Positions 25,441 to 34,101 of a stretch of 64,000 bases of DNA are shown here, one piece after another. A model generated the notes under the pieces. It saw only the letters and a program-made list of their open reading frames with translations, had not been told where the DNA came from and ran no database searches. The DNA comes from Nocardia huaxiensis (GTDB lineage: Bacteria; Actinomycetota; Actinomycetes; Mycobacteriales; Mycobacteriaceae). Within the stretch, counting starts at the first letter, position 1. The number at the start of each line of letters is the position of its first letter. The stretch is taken from assembly GCF_013744875.1 (NCBI RefSeq), contig NZ_CP059399.1, forward strand, positions 4,960,001 to 5,024,000, written 5' to 3'. The translations under genes were made by a program, and so were the position numbers.

Positions 25441-26715
25441 GTGTCGGGAATTGGTGATGCCACCGAACAGTCGGAGCCGCCGGAAGTCGGGGTAGGCGGG
25501 GAGGCGTTGCCGCCGACGCTGGATCGGGTTGTGGCGGAGCATGGTCCGTTGCCGGAAGCGGTGGTGCGGGCGATGGGGGTGCGGCTGGCGGAGGGGCTGG
25601 CCGCCATGCATGCGCTGGGGCGGGTGTTCGGGGATCTGCGGCCGGAGACGGTGTTGATGTATCCGGACGGGGCTCGGCTGGGGACGGCACGGCCGCCGGT
25701 AGACGGGACGGTGGGGTCTGCCGGTGATGTGTATGCGCTTGCGGGGGTGCTGGTTTTCGCGGTGACGGGGCGGAGTCCGTTCCGGGAGAACGGGCTCGAG
25801 GCCGTGCCCGCGGGGCTGCGGGCGGTGTTGACGGGCTGCCTATCCGATGATCCGAGCGGTCGGCCGAAGGCGGGGGAGTTGGCGGCGACGCTGGCGGATG
25901 GGCCGGTGAGCGAGCAGCCTGTGGGAGGCGCGCCGCAGCCCGGGGGCGGGCAGATGACGCAGAACGGCCCCGATTCCGCGACCGCTTGGATACCGCCCGA
26001 TCCCGCGACCACACCGATTCCGCCGGACGCGGCGACGACGCCGGTGCGGCCGGATCACGATCCCGGGCAGTCGAATTCGTCGAGCCGGTTGCCGTGGATC
26101 ATCGCGGCAGCGTGCGGGTTGCTGGTCGTGGTCATTCTGGCTGTGGTCGGGGTTGTCGCCGCGACCCGTGACGACGGTGACAGCACCGCGGGCGGTGGCG
26201 CGAGCACCACGGGCAGTGCCGGTGCGGCCCCGAAATACACTGCGGCCGGTCTCGGCGACGCCTGCGCACTGCTCGATATGCCCGCCGTCGAGAAGGTGAT
26301 CGGCAAGCAGTCCGGCACCCCGATGGGGGACATGATCGAACTGCCGTCGGTCGCGGATTCGCTCGAGTGCAGCACCATGAACGAGCACGGGTTCATCCTG
26401 CTGCACATCGAGGTGTCGGATCAGATCGACATGGTGCACAAGCTGTGGGACATGCATCGGGCCTCCGGGCTCGGTTCCACCGGGTCCGGGGTTACCGCGC
26501 AGGCGGTGACCGGGCTCGGTGAGGACGCGTATCTGGTTGTGCACGAACCGAACAAGGGCGACAGCATGCAGATCGGCTGCATGCTCGGATTCCTGCAGTC
26601 GAATGTGGTGGCCATCGTCGACGTGTATCTGTCCGAGGACGACGGCAGCACGCGCGAGAAGCTGGGGGCGCTGTGCCGCCATCAGGCGGACACCGTGCTC
26701 GGGAGACTGAAGTGA
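25441..26715 (+). CDS. Membrane-anchored pseudokinase with extracellular domain
   Basis: A 424-residue protein; GTG 25441 follows GGGAGGA. Residues ~25-160 resemble only the C-lobe of a Ser/Thr kinase: the glycine loop and ATP-binding Lys are absent, HRDLKPxN reads VFGDLRPETV, and no DFG is seen. It should not phosphorylate. A Pro/Thr-rich linker leads to a membrane helix (~222-244, WIIAAACGLLVVVILAVVGV). The ~180-residue extracellular domain has two conserved Cys and resembles DUF3558-type domains. The next gene encodes a related secreted domain. First of four overlapping genes. Confidence 0.75.
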   Translation: MSGIGDATEQSEPPEVGVGGEALPPTLDRVVAEHGPLPEAVVRAMGVRLAEGLAAMHALGRVFGDLRPETVLMYPDGARLGTARPPVDGTVGSAGDVYALAGVLVFAVTGRSPFRENGLEAVPAGLRAVLTGCLSDDPSGRPKAGELAATLADGPVSEQPVGGAPQPGGGQMTQNGPDSATAWIPPDPATTPIPPDAATTPVRPDHDPGQSNSSSRLPWIIAAACGLLVVVILAVVGVVAATRDDGDSTAGGGASTTGSAGAAPKYTAAGLGDACALLDMPAVEKVIGKQSGTPMGDMIELPSVADSLECSTMNEHGFILLHIEVSDQIDMVHKLWDMHRASGLGSTGSGVTAQAVTGLGEDAYLVVHEPNKGDSMQIGCMLGFLQSNVVAIVDVYLSEDDGSTREKLGALCRHQADTVLGRLK

Positions 26716-27377
26716 GTTCGATGCGGGGCAGGCTGCCGTGGGCGGTGGCGGCGGTGAGCGTGCTGGTGCTCGCCGCGGTGGTGGTTTTCGCGGTGGTGGT
26801 GCTGTCGGGCGGCGACGATAAGAACGACGCCGGGAAGACCACGGTGGGCAATGGGACCACCTTCGAACCCGGCAGTCATGACCCGAGGCAGGCGGGCAAA
26901 TACAAGCCCGGCAAGGTCGAGAACGCCTGTAACGCAGTCGATCTGGCGGCCATCGTGGCGATGGGCTACCCGGCCGCCGGCAAGCCGCTGCACGAGGAGA
27001 CCAATTCCGGCGGCGTCGGCGGCAGCCTGGAATGCCGCGCCGATTTCGAGAATGCGAGCTTCTCCGCGCAGGCCAATTACGACTGGGGCGGTGACAGCGG
27101 CATTTTCGAAGAGTCGAAGGCCAACGAAATCGCGAATCCTTCCGCGAATACGACTGCGGCCGCGATCTCCGGGCTGGGTGAGTCCGCGTACTACATGCTC
27201 GAGGACGCCAGCTCCGGCACGCGCACGGATATCGAGGCGACGGTGCATGCCAAGGACGACAATCTCGTCGTAGTCACCATTTTGCGGGTCTCCGGCTACG
27301 ACATCCACGCCAACCGCGACGAGGTGCGCCAGGCCGCCGAGGCGCAGGCGCGCCTGATGCTGGAGCGGCTGCGGTGA
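26712..27377 (+). CDS. Membrane-anchored extracellular protein, DUF3558-like
   Basis: A 221-residue protein starting at a GTG that overlaps the pseudokinase stop (GTGA). One N-terminal helix (residues ~8-33) acts as an anchor or signal; there is no lipobox Cys. The extracellular part contains NACNAVDLAAI and GSLECRADF, paralogous in layout to the outer domain of the preceding protein. It ends in a 4-base overlap with the first active kinase gene. It is probably part of the same sensing complex; this is inference from operon context. Confidence 0.7.
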   Translation: MSSMRGRLPWAVAAVSVLVLAAVVVFAVVVLSGGDDKNDAGKTTVGNGTTFEPGSHDPRQAGKYKPGKVENACNAVDLAAIVAMGYPAAGKPLHEETNSGGVGGSLECRADFENASFSAQANYDWGGDSGIFEESKANEIANPSANTTAAAISGLGESAYYMLEDASSGTRTDIEATVHAKDDNLVVVTILRVSGYDIHANRDEVRQAAEAQARLMLERLR

Positions 27378-29353
27378 CCACCGACGCGGTGGAGGCGATC
27401 GGCCCGTACCGGGTGATCGGACGCCTCGGATCCGGCGGAATGGGTGATGTGCTGCTCGGCCGCTCACCGGGCGGGCGGCAGGTCGCCATCAAGGTCGTGC
27501 ATCGGCATCTGGCCCGCGACAACGAGTTTCGGGCCCGGTTCGCGCGCGAGATCCAGGCCGCCCGCGCCGTCGGCGGCTTCTACACCGCGGCCGTCGTCGA
27601 CGCCGATTGGGAAGCGCCGCAACCGTGGTTCGCCACCGAATACATTGCGGGACTGTCGTTGAAGCAGCTCGTCACCGACTTCGGCCCGCTGCCGGAATCC
27701 TCGGTGGAGGAGCTGGCGGCCGGAATCGTCGAGGCGCTGGCGGCCATTCACGCGGCGGGCGTCACGCACCGGGATCTCACCCCAGGAAATGTGCTGCTCA
27801 CCGAATCCGGTCCGCGCGTCATCGATTTCGGCATCGCCAAGCTGGTGGCGGAGACCCAGCAGGTCACCGCGACCGGCGCGCTCATCGGCACGCCCGGCTA
27901 CATGTCGCCGGAGCATGTCCTCGGCGGCGACGTAGGTCCCGCCGGAGATGTGTTCTCCCTCGGTTCGGTGCTCACTCTGGCCGCCACCGGGCACGGACCG
28001 TTCGAGGACAAGACCACGGCGATGGTGCTGAGCCGGGTGGCCTACTCCGCGCCGAACCTGACCGGACTGCGGGAAGGGCGGCTGTACCGAATCATCCTGG
28101 CCTGCTTGGACAAAGACGCCGAAGCGCGCCCCGGGACGGCGGCGCTGCTGGAGGCGCTGCGCGACCACCGCGCGGGCCCGTCGAATCACTGGCTGCCGCA
28201 ACCGATGATGCAGGCACTCGCCACCCCGCCGCCCGTCGAACCGGTTGGGCGGGAACGAAAGACGAGCCGCCGCGCGATCCTGACCGCTGCCGCCGTCGGT
28301 GTGACGGCCTTGGCGGGAGCCGCCGTCGCCACCAAGCTCATCGCCGACCGCTCGGACGTGAAAGAGGCTGCCGCGGAGCGTAAGCCGGGCGGCACCCTGC
28401 TGTGGAAGGCCGACATCGGGACCTTCGTCGACAAGACGTACTCGCCGGAGCCGCCCGCGGTGGACGGCACGTCGGTCTACGCCGGGAGCATCGATGGTTC
28501 GGTGTACGCGGTCGATATCGCCACCGGCGCGATCCGCTGGAAAGGCGTTATGCAGCAGCAGCTCTCGCACGGACCGGTGTACGCCGACGGCAGGGTGTTC
28601 GCGACCAATTCCGCGCGCGGGATCTTCGCCTTCGACGCCGCGACGGGCGCCGAGCTGTGGGAGAACTCGGAGATCAGCAGCGCCATCGCCGCCTCTGGCG
28701 GCTTGGTGTTCGGCTCGGTGTCCTCCACCCGTGAGAACGGGATCGTCGCCTTCGATGTCGCGACGGGGGCGCGGCGGTGGACGGCGCTCGCCGACGCGAA
28801 GGTCGATGTGGTGCCGATCTACGCCGCGGACGGTGCCGTGGTCACGGTGACCGGCGCACACGAGGTGTGCCTGCTGGACGCCGCCACGGGCGCGGTGCGC
28901 TGGCAGATGAGCGACCCGAAAGACGAGATCTACGGTCTGAGCACCCCGGTGATTTCCGGTGGCGCGGTGTACGTTTCGAGTTCGAACGTCTTCCGCGCGC
29001 TGGATGTGGCGACCGGTGCGGAGAAGTGGCGGTTTCGCTTCGGCGGTTCGTCGACGGTGGTGCGCGGCGACACGGTGTTCGTCCAGGGCGACTCTCGCGC
29101 CTACGCCTTCGATGCCGCCGACGGCACGGTGCGCTGGCTGTATCGCACCGACGACACCCTGTCGCGCACCCTCGCGGTGGGTGAGGACTCCGTGTATTGC
29201 ATTGCGGCCAAACAGGTGCTGGCCCTCGATATCGCGTCCGGTGAACAGCGGTGGGCCTACGGCACCCCCGATACGCTCGGCGCCGTCACCTTCGGCTCCG
29301 GCGCGATCTACGTCGGCGGCAACGACCGCAACCTCTACGCGATCAGCGCATGA
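27374..29353 (+). CDS. Ser/Thr protein kinase with PQQ-like beta-propeller sensor
   Basis: A 659-residue PknB-type kinase. The catalytic domain (residues 9-270) is complete: glycine loop GSGGMG, Lys40, HRDLTPGN (132-139), DFG in VIDFGIAK, and the GTPGYMSPE activation segment. One membrane helix lies at ~300-322. The extracellular C-terminal ~320 residues are repeated blades with the PQQ-type pattern (for example FDAATGAELW, LDVATGAEKW). The propeller is likely the ligand sensor. The GTG start overlaps the upstream gene and the stop overlaps the next kinase gene. Confidence 0.92.
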   Translation: MTTDAVEAIGPYRVIGRLGSGGMGDVLLGRSPGGRQVAIKVVHRHLARDNEFRARFAREIQAARAVGGFYTAAVVDADWEAPQPWFATEYIAGLSLKQLVTDFGPLPESSVEELAAGIVEALAAIHAAGVTHRDLTPGNVLLTESGPRVIDFGIAKLVAETQQVTATGALIGTPGYMSPEHVLGGDVGPAGDVFSLGSVLTLAATGHGPFEDKTTAMVLSRVAYSAPNLTGLREGRLYRIILACLDKDAEARPGTAALLEALRDHRAGPSNHWLPQPMMQALATPPPVEPVGRERKTSRRAILTAAAVGVTALAGAAVATKLIADRSDVKEAAAERKPGGTLLWKADIGTFVDKTYSPEPPAVDGTSVYAGSIDGSVYAVDIATGAIRWKGVMQQQLSHGPVYADGRVFATNSARGIFAFDAATGAELWENSEISSAIAASGGLVFGSVSSTRENGIVAFDVATGARRWTALADAKVDVVPIYAADGAVVTVTGAHEVCLLDAATGAVRWQMSDPKDEIYGLSTPVISGGAVYVSSSNVFRALDVATGAEKWRFRFGGSSTVVRGDTVFVQGDSRAYAFDAADGTVRWLYRTDDTLSRTLAVGEDSVYCIAAKQVLALDIASGEQRWAYGTPDTLGAVTFGSGAIYVGGNDRNLYAISA

Positions 29354-31326
29354 ACACGCCACCGCCGATTCATCCTCTCGCCGTGGATGATCCGCGCACC
29401 ATCGGCCGATACTGTCTGCTGGGCAGGCTGGGCGCGGGCGGTATGGGCGAGGTCTTCCTCGGCCTGTCCCCGGGCCGCCGTCTGGTCGCGGTGAAGGTGG
29501 TGCACGCCCACCTGGCCCGCGATCGCGAGTTCCGGCAGCGCTTCGCCCGCGAGGTGCAGGCCGCCCGCTCGGTCGGCGGATTCCACGCACCCACGGTGGT
29601 GGACGCCGACGTCTCCGGCCCGATGCCGTGGAGCGCAACCGAATACATTCCCGCCCCGGCCCTGGACGAAGTGGTGGCGAGATTCGGTCCGCTCCCGGTG
29701 GAATCGGTGTGGGAGCTCGCGCGCGGAATGGCCGAGGCCCTGCAGGCGATCCACGCCGCCGGCGTCGTCCACCGTGACCTGAAACCCTCGAATGTGCTGA
29801 TCGCCCCCGACGGCCCCCGGGTGATCGACTTCGGCATCGCCCAATCGCTGGGTGACGGCCAGACGGTCACCATCACCGGGGGAGTGATCGGCACACCCGG
29901 ATTCATGTCGCCCGAACAGGCGCGCGGCGATTTCGTCGGGCCCGCCGGTGACATCTTCTCCCTCGGATCGGTGTTGATCTTCGCCGCATCCGGTCGCGGC
30001 CCGTTCGGTGACGGCGATGCGGTCGCGCTGCTCATGCGGGTCGCGAACGGTGCCCCGGACCTGTCCGGTGCGCCCCCTGGGACGCTGGGAGACCTTGTCG
30101 CCCAATGCCTGTCACCGAACCCGGCACAGCGCCCACGGCCGATCGACCTGCTCACGGTCCTGAACCGCTCCCACCTGCCCGCGCCGCGCGGCTGGCTGCC
30201 GACCGCCGTCGCGGACGGCACCCAGGCGTATTCGCGAATCATCGCCGATGTCACCCGGCACGCCGAGGTCACCATTCCCGATGCCGGGCCCCGGCGGACC
30301 CGACCGGCCGTGCTCGTCCTCGCGCTGCTGGCGGTGATCATGATCGCCGTGGCGGGCGGGCTCGCGTACACGGTGCTGCGTGACACCGGCAATGCCGGCA
30401 CCGCGGGCACTCCCGCTGGCCCGTCGACCACGAATCCTGTTCGTGCGGTGCGGATTCCGGTCCAGCTCAGCCCGGCGGAGGTGTCGCTGTCGGCCGACGG
30501 CTCGCAGCTGTTCGTCGTCGGCGTGAGCGGCGGTGTCCAGTTCATCGACACCAAGACCAACACCTCGCTGCGGACCGTGAAGTTCGATACGGCCATGTTC
30601 GAGGACAATGCCGCGGTATCGCCCGATGGACGTCGCATCTACCAACCTGTCGCCGCGCGGAAGATCATCCAGATCCTCGACGCGGAATCCGGCGCCGAAG
30701 TCGGTGAACTGGGGCCGGTCGAATCACCCCGCCATCCGGACGTCTCGCTCGACAGCAAGTACGTCTACGCCCCGGACGGCAACGGCCTCACCGTATTCGA
30801 CGCGGAGAAGAAAACCCCTGTGGGAGAACGTATCCCGATCGCGCAATCGCCTCGGAAGGTCTGGCCGCTGCAGGACGGGAGCAAGTGGATCATCGCCGAA
30901 TACAGCCTGATGAATCAACGCAAGAACGACATCTCGATCTATCATACCGCCAGCAGCACGGTCACCACCATCGACGTCGGCGTACGCACCAGGGGCCTGG
31001 GCGTCTCCGCCGACGGCACCCGGGCCGTCGTCACCACCTGGACCGCCAATACCGCCATCATCCTCGATCTGGTGACCGAAACAGTCACCGGCACAGTCGA
31101 TCTGGGCACCGGCGGCACCGGTGCGGCGCTCTCCGCCGACGGCTCCCGGGCCTACGTGGCCAGTGGGGACACCGCCACCATCTCGGTCATCGACACCGCC
31201 ACAGCGGCGATCGTCGACACCATCCGCGTCGACCAGGACCCTCAGGGCCTGGTCATGTCGCCCGACAATCGCCTCTATGTGGCCAACACCAGCTCCGGCA
31301 CCGTCTCCGTCATCGATCTCGGATGA
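29350..31326 (+). CDS. Ser/Thr protein kinase with YVTN beta-propeller sensor
   Basis: A 658-residue kinase starting at ATG 29350 inside the overlap with the preceding kinase. The catalytic motifs are intact: GAGGMG, Lys49, HRDLKPSN from residue 141, DFG in VIDFGIAQ, GTPGFMSPE. A membrane helix sits near residues 317-341 (VLVLALLAVIMIAVAGG). The outer domain is a YVTN/YncE-type propeller (VSLSADGSQLFVVG, LYVANTSSGTVSVIDLG). A related propeller occurs alone as a lipoprotein at 62357-63451. The last gene of the four-gene signalling operon. Confidence 0.92.
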   Translation: MNTPPPIHPLAVDDPRTIGRYCLLGRLGAGGMGEVFLGLSPGRRLVAVKVVHAHLARDREFRQRFAREVQAARSVGGFHAPTVVDADVSGPMPWSATEYIPAPALDEVVARFGPLPVESVWELARGMAEALQAIHAAGVVHRDLKPSNVLIAPDGPRVIDFGIAQSLGDGQTVTITGGVIGTPGFMSPEQARGDFVGPAGDIFSLGSVLIFAASGRGPFGDGDAVALLMRVANGAPDLSGAPPGTLGDLVAQCLSPNPAQRPRPIDLLTVLNRSHLPAPRGWLPTAVADGTQAYSRIIADVTRHAEVTIPDAGPRRTRPAVLVLALLAVIMIAVAGGLAYTVLRDTGNAGTAGTPAGPSTTNPVRAVRIPVQLSPAEVSLSADGSQLFVVGVSGGVQFIDTKTNTSLRTVKFDTAMFEDNAAVSPDGRRIYQPVAARKIIQILDAESGAEVGELGPVESPRHPDVSLDSKYVYAPDGNGLTVFDAEKKTPVGERIPIAQSPRKVWPLQDGSKWIIAEYSLMNQRKNDISIYHTASSTVTTIDVGVRTRGLGVSADGTRAVVTTWTANTAIILDLVTETVTGTVDLGTGGTGAALSADGSRAYVASGDTATISVIDTATAAIVDTIRVDQDPQGLVMSPDNRLYVANTSSGTVSVIDLG

Positions 31327-31341
31327 CGCGGATGCCCGCGC

Positions 31342-32277
31342 TCACGCCCCCACCAGCAGCACGTCGGTGGCGGACTTTCGGTATTGGCCCGGGGCGGTGC
31401 CGTATTCGCGTTTGAAGGCTTTGGCGAAGGCGTATTCGGAGCTGTAGCCGGTGTGGCGGGCGATGGTGGACAGCGGGGAGTCGGTGTCGCGCAGCAGGCG
31501 GGCGGCGATGATCATGCGCCAGCGGGTGAGGTAGGCCAGCGGTGGCTCGCCCACGAGGGTGGTGAAGCGGCGGGCGAAGGCGGCGCGGCTGAGGCCGGCG
31601 CGGGCGCCGAGGGATTCGACGGTCCAGGGGTGGGCGGGGGCCTCGTGGATGGCGCGCAAGGCGGCCGACACGTCGGGGTCGGCGAAAGCCGCTGCCCAGC
31701 CGGACATTTCGTGCGAGGCGGTGTCGGCTATCCAAGCCCGGAGGAGGTAGAGGAGCAGGAGTTCCAGGAGCGGGGGCACTGCGGCGTCGCTGCCGGGGCG
31801 ATTATCGGTGAGTTCGTCGGCGAGCAGGTCCACGGTGGCGCGGACGGAGGGGTGATTGCCGAGGCGGGCGGGGATGTGCAGCACCTCGGGGAGTTCGGCC
31901 AGCATCGGGTGGGTGCGGTCGGTCGCCAGTTGATAGGAGCCGCAGAGCAGGGTGGCGGCGGCGCCGGGGCCTTCGACGAAACGTACGTCGGACGGGCCTG
32001 CCGTCTCGGTGACCGGGGAGTCCAGCTGATCCAGGAGGTCGTGTGCCACGCCGCGCGGCATGAACGCCACATCGCCGACGCCCAGCGCGATCGGGTCGGC
32101 GCCGGGCCTGGTGAGCCAGCACGAGCCCTGCAGGACGACGTGAAAGCCGGCGCTCTCGATACGGGGGTACGCGCGGCCCCACGGGGCGTGCCGCACGAAC
32201 ATCCCGGAGGCGGGGCTGCCGGTGCGCGCGGTGGCCAGTACCTCGCTGAGAACATCCATGCCGCGAAGGATACTCAT
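31342..32277 (-). CDS. AraC family regulator with cupin N-terminal domain
   Basis: A 311-residue regulator. Residues 1-175 are an AraC-binding cupin-type domain (GVGDVAFMPRGVAHDLL). Residues ~205-305 hold two helix-turn-helix motifs, ending in the AraC signature GYSSEYAFAKAFKREYGTAPGQYR. The start is ATG 32277 or ATG 32259. The gene is divergent from the biosynthetic cluster that begins at 32431, so it is the obvious candidate for its pathway regulator. An inverted repeat covers its own start. Confidence 0.87.
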   Translation of the reverse strand: MSILRGMDVLSEVLATARTGSPASGMFVRHAPWGRAYPRIESAGFHVVLQGSCWLTRPGADPIALGVGDVAFMPRGVAHDLLDQLDSPVTETAGPSDVRFVEGPGAAATLLCGSYQLATDRTHPMLAELPEVLHIPARLGNHPSVRATVDLLADELTDNRPGSDAAVPPLLELLLLYLLRAWIADTASHEMSGWAAAFADPDVSAALRAIHEAPAHPWTVESLGARAGLSRAAFARRFTTLVGEPPLAYLTRWRMIIAARLLRDTDSPLSTIARHTGYSSEYAFAKAFKREYGTAPGQYRKSATDVLLVGA

Positions 32278-32289
32278 TCGAGACGAATG
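32275..32289. promoter_or_regulatory. Inverted repeat at the AraC start
   Basis: CATTCG (32275-32280), AGA, CGAATG (32284-32289) is a perfect inverted repeat over the ATG of the AraC-type gene. A second small repeat, GAGAT-TAGTT-ATCTC, lies at 32333-32347 in the same spacer. Either may be an operator for autoregulation or for the cluster. Confidence 0.4.
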
Positions 32290-32430
32290 GGATATGAGGC
32301 GGCGAGGCGGGGTGGTTCGCTGTCTGTCAACCGAGATTAGTTATCTCACAGGCGGTGGTGACACGCGAATGCCGGACGGAATAGTGGATTGCGCGGTCGT
32401 TCCACCATCCCAACTCCTCGAGGAGCCTGT

Positions 32431-33693
32431 GTGTCTGCTGGTCGTATCCGTTCCCTCGCCCCCAGTGAGCAGATCTTCGCCATGGCGGGCGCCTATATCG
32501 GCTACTCCGTGCGCGTGCGCGGAGAGCTGGATATCGCCGCGCTGACAACGGCGTTCGCGCTGCTACGGCGACGGTACCCGGTGCTGGCGGCGGTGCTGGA
32601 ACCGGAGGGCGGCGGGCATGCGATCGTGGCCCGGCCCGGACCGCTGCCGGGGGTCGTGGTCACCACGGGCGAGATCGGCGCGCCGATGTCCGGCGTGTGC
32701 GCCGATCAGACCCGGGCGCTGTCGGGATTGCATGTGGCGCTCGACGGGGAGCGGGCCGCGGTCACGCTGTTCACCCATCACAGCATTGCCGATGGCTATC
32801 ACTCGTTCGCGCTGCTGGCGGATCTGTGGTCGCTCTACACGGATACGGTGGGCGGCAATCCGGTGGACGCCATCGTGTGGGACTATCCGCAGTCGCTGGA
32901 GCAGATGCTCGCCGAGCGCGGGATCGTCAAGGCGGACAACGGCATTGCGGCCGAACCCGTCGAACAGGGCGCCGCGGGCGAGACACCCGCACCCGTGATC
33001 CCGGGTCCCGCCGTCGCCGATCGCGTATTCACCAGCGCCGCAGCACGATTCCGGTTGTCCGCCGACGCCACCGCGGCGCTGCTCGCCTACGCGCGCAGCC
33101 ACGAGACGACCCTCAACGGTGTGGTGTCCGCCGCGATCATGCGGGTGGAGTCCGAACTGCGGGGAATCGCTCCGGAGCGAATCAAATACAGCTATCCGGT
33201 CAACCTGCGCACCCGGGTGGAGCCGATCGTGCCGGATCAGGCCGCCACCGACCCGCTGGGGTTCGCGGAGTTCGTTCCTTCCGGCGACCTCACCGACCTG
33301 GCCGCCCTCGCCCGCGCGGTCACGGACGCGCTGCGAAAAGGCTTGGACAGCCAGGAGATACATCAGGCCGGACTGTCGTTCTTCGACAATATGTCCGCGG
33401 CGATCGCACGCCTCATGCAGCTGCCGGAGGACGAGCGTCCCATCGCGGTGGTCTCCACCAACTGGGGCCTCGTACCCCCGCTGCGGTCGCCCGCCGGGCT
33501 CGAATTCGACGACTTCCGCAGCGTCATGAACGAGCCGCCCTTCGATCCGGACGCACCGATCGGCCCGCCCGGCACCTGGATCCTGTCGTCGTTCCAAGAT
33601 CGCCTGGCCATCGAGCTGCGCGGTCCCTTCGACGCCGAGACGGCCCAGAAACGCGTCGCCGCAGTGGAATCCGTGCTGCTCACCCTGGATTAG
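32431..33693 (+). CDS. PapA-like/condensation-fold acyltransferase
   Basis: A 420-residue protein of the condensation-domain superfamily, closest in layout to polyketide-associated acyltransferases (PapA) and standalone condensation enzymes. The catalytic motif is complete as HHSIADG near residue 117. The second half contains the conserved YPVNLRTR and VVSTNWG segments. GTG 32431 follows AGGAG by 5 bases. PapA enzymes move an acyl group from a carrier protein to an alcohol or amine, so this could start, decorate or release the product. It is separated from the ACP gene by 123 bases with a strong hairpin. Confidence 0.8.
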   Translation: MSAGRIRSLAPSEQIFAMAGAYIGYSVRVRGELDIAALTTAFALLRRRYPVLAAVLEPEGGGHAIVARPGPLPGVVVTTGEIGAPMSGVCADQTRALSGLHVALDGERAAVTLFTHHSIADGYHSFALLADLWSLYTDTVGGNPVDAIVWDYPQSLEQMLAERGIVKADNGIAAEPVEQGAAGETPAPVIPGPAVADRVFTSAAARFRLSADATAALLAYARSHETTLNGVVSAAIMRVESELRGIAPERIKYSYPVNLRTRVEPIVPDQAATDPLGFAEFVPSGDLTDLAALARAVTDALRKGLDSQEIHQAGLSFFDNMSAAIARLMQLPEDERPIAVVSTNWGLVPPLRSPAGLEFDDFRSVMNEPPFDPDAPIGPPGTWILSSFQDRLAIELRGPFDAETAQKRVAAVESVLLTLD

Positions 33694-33767
33694 CGGGATC
33701 TTCGCCACGGGCTCGCCCGTGAAACCCGGGGCTTGTCCGGGAACATCCGCGATGGTGTCGTGGTCTA

Positions 33768-33798
33768 CGCGGTGCGGACGGGAGAGGTCCGCACCGCG
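33768..33798 (+). terminator. 12-bp hairpin between acyltransferase and ACP genes
   Basis: CGCGGTGCGGAC (33768-33779) and GTCCGCACCGCG (33787-33798) pair perfectly over 12 bases around a GGGAGAG loop. No U-run follows. A weaker 5-bp hairpin (CCCGG / CCGGG) lies at 33725-33741. It may be an intrinsic-type terminator without a U-tract, an attenuator or an mRNA-processing element placed 19 bases before the ACP start. Confidence 0.5.
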
Positions 33799-33816
33799 CG
33801 ATGACGGCGGAGAGGG

Positions 33817-34101
33817 ATGTTCGTGGAGGACCTGGAGCAGGCGGTGCGCCATCGCGCGGAGTTGACGAAGGAGCTGCTGACCTACTTCGGGTCCATGGCG
33901 GAGATCGAATTGTCGCCCGACGACGATATTTTCGCGCTCGGACTGGTGAATTCGCTGCGCGCGCTGGAGATCGTCGTCCACATCGAGAACACCTACGGCA
34001 TCGCCGTCGAGGTCGACGATCTCGAGCTGGACAATTTCCGGAGCGCCGCACGCGCGGCCGCGTTCGTCGAACGCAAGCGGGGCGGTGTCAGCCACTCGTG
34101 A
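33817..34101 (+). CDS. Discrete acyl carrier protein (FkbJ-like)
   Basis: A 94-residue ACP. The phosphopantetheine Ser is Ser46 in LGLVNSLRALE, a variant of the DSL motif with Asn in place of Asp. Acidic segments around it are typical. ATG 33817 has GGAGAGG almost touching it, and GTG 33823 would be better spaced, so the true N terminus may be two residues shorter. In methoxymalonyl- and hydroxymalonyl-ACP pathways such an ACP carries the three-carbon unit made by an FkbH-like enzyme. All four partners of that pathway are in this operon. Confidence 0.88.
   Translation: MFVEDLEQAVRHRAELTKELLTYFGSMAEIELSPDDDIFALGLVNSLRALEIVVHIENTYGIAVEVDDLELDNFRSAARAAAFVERKRGGVSHS

Noticed and set aside
31327..31340. 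Small hairpin CGCGG-ATGC-CCGCG after the second kinase gene
   Set aside because: A 5-bp stem without a U-run is expected by chance at this GC content; not enough to call a terminator.
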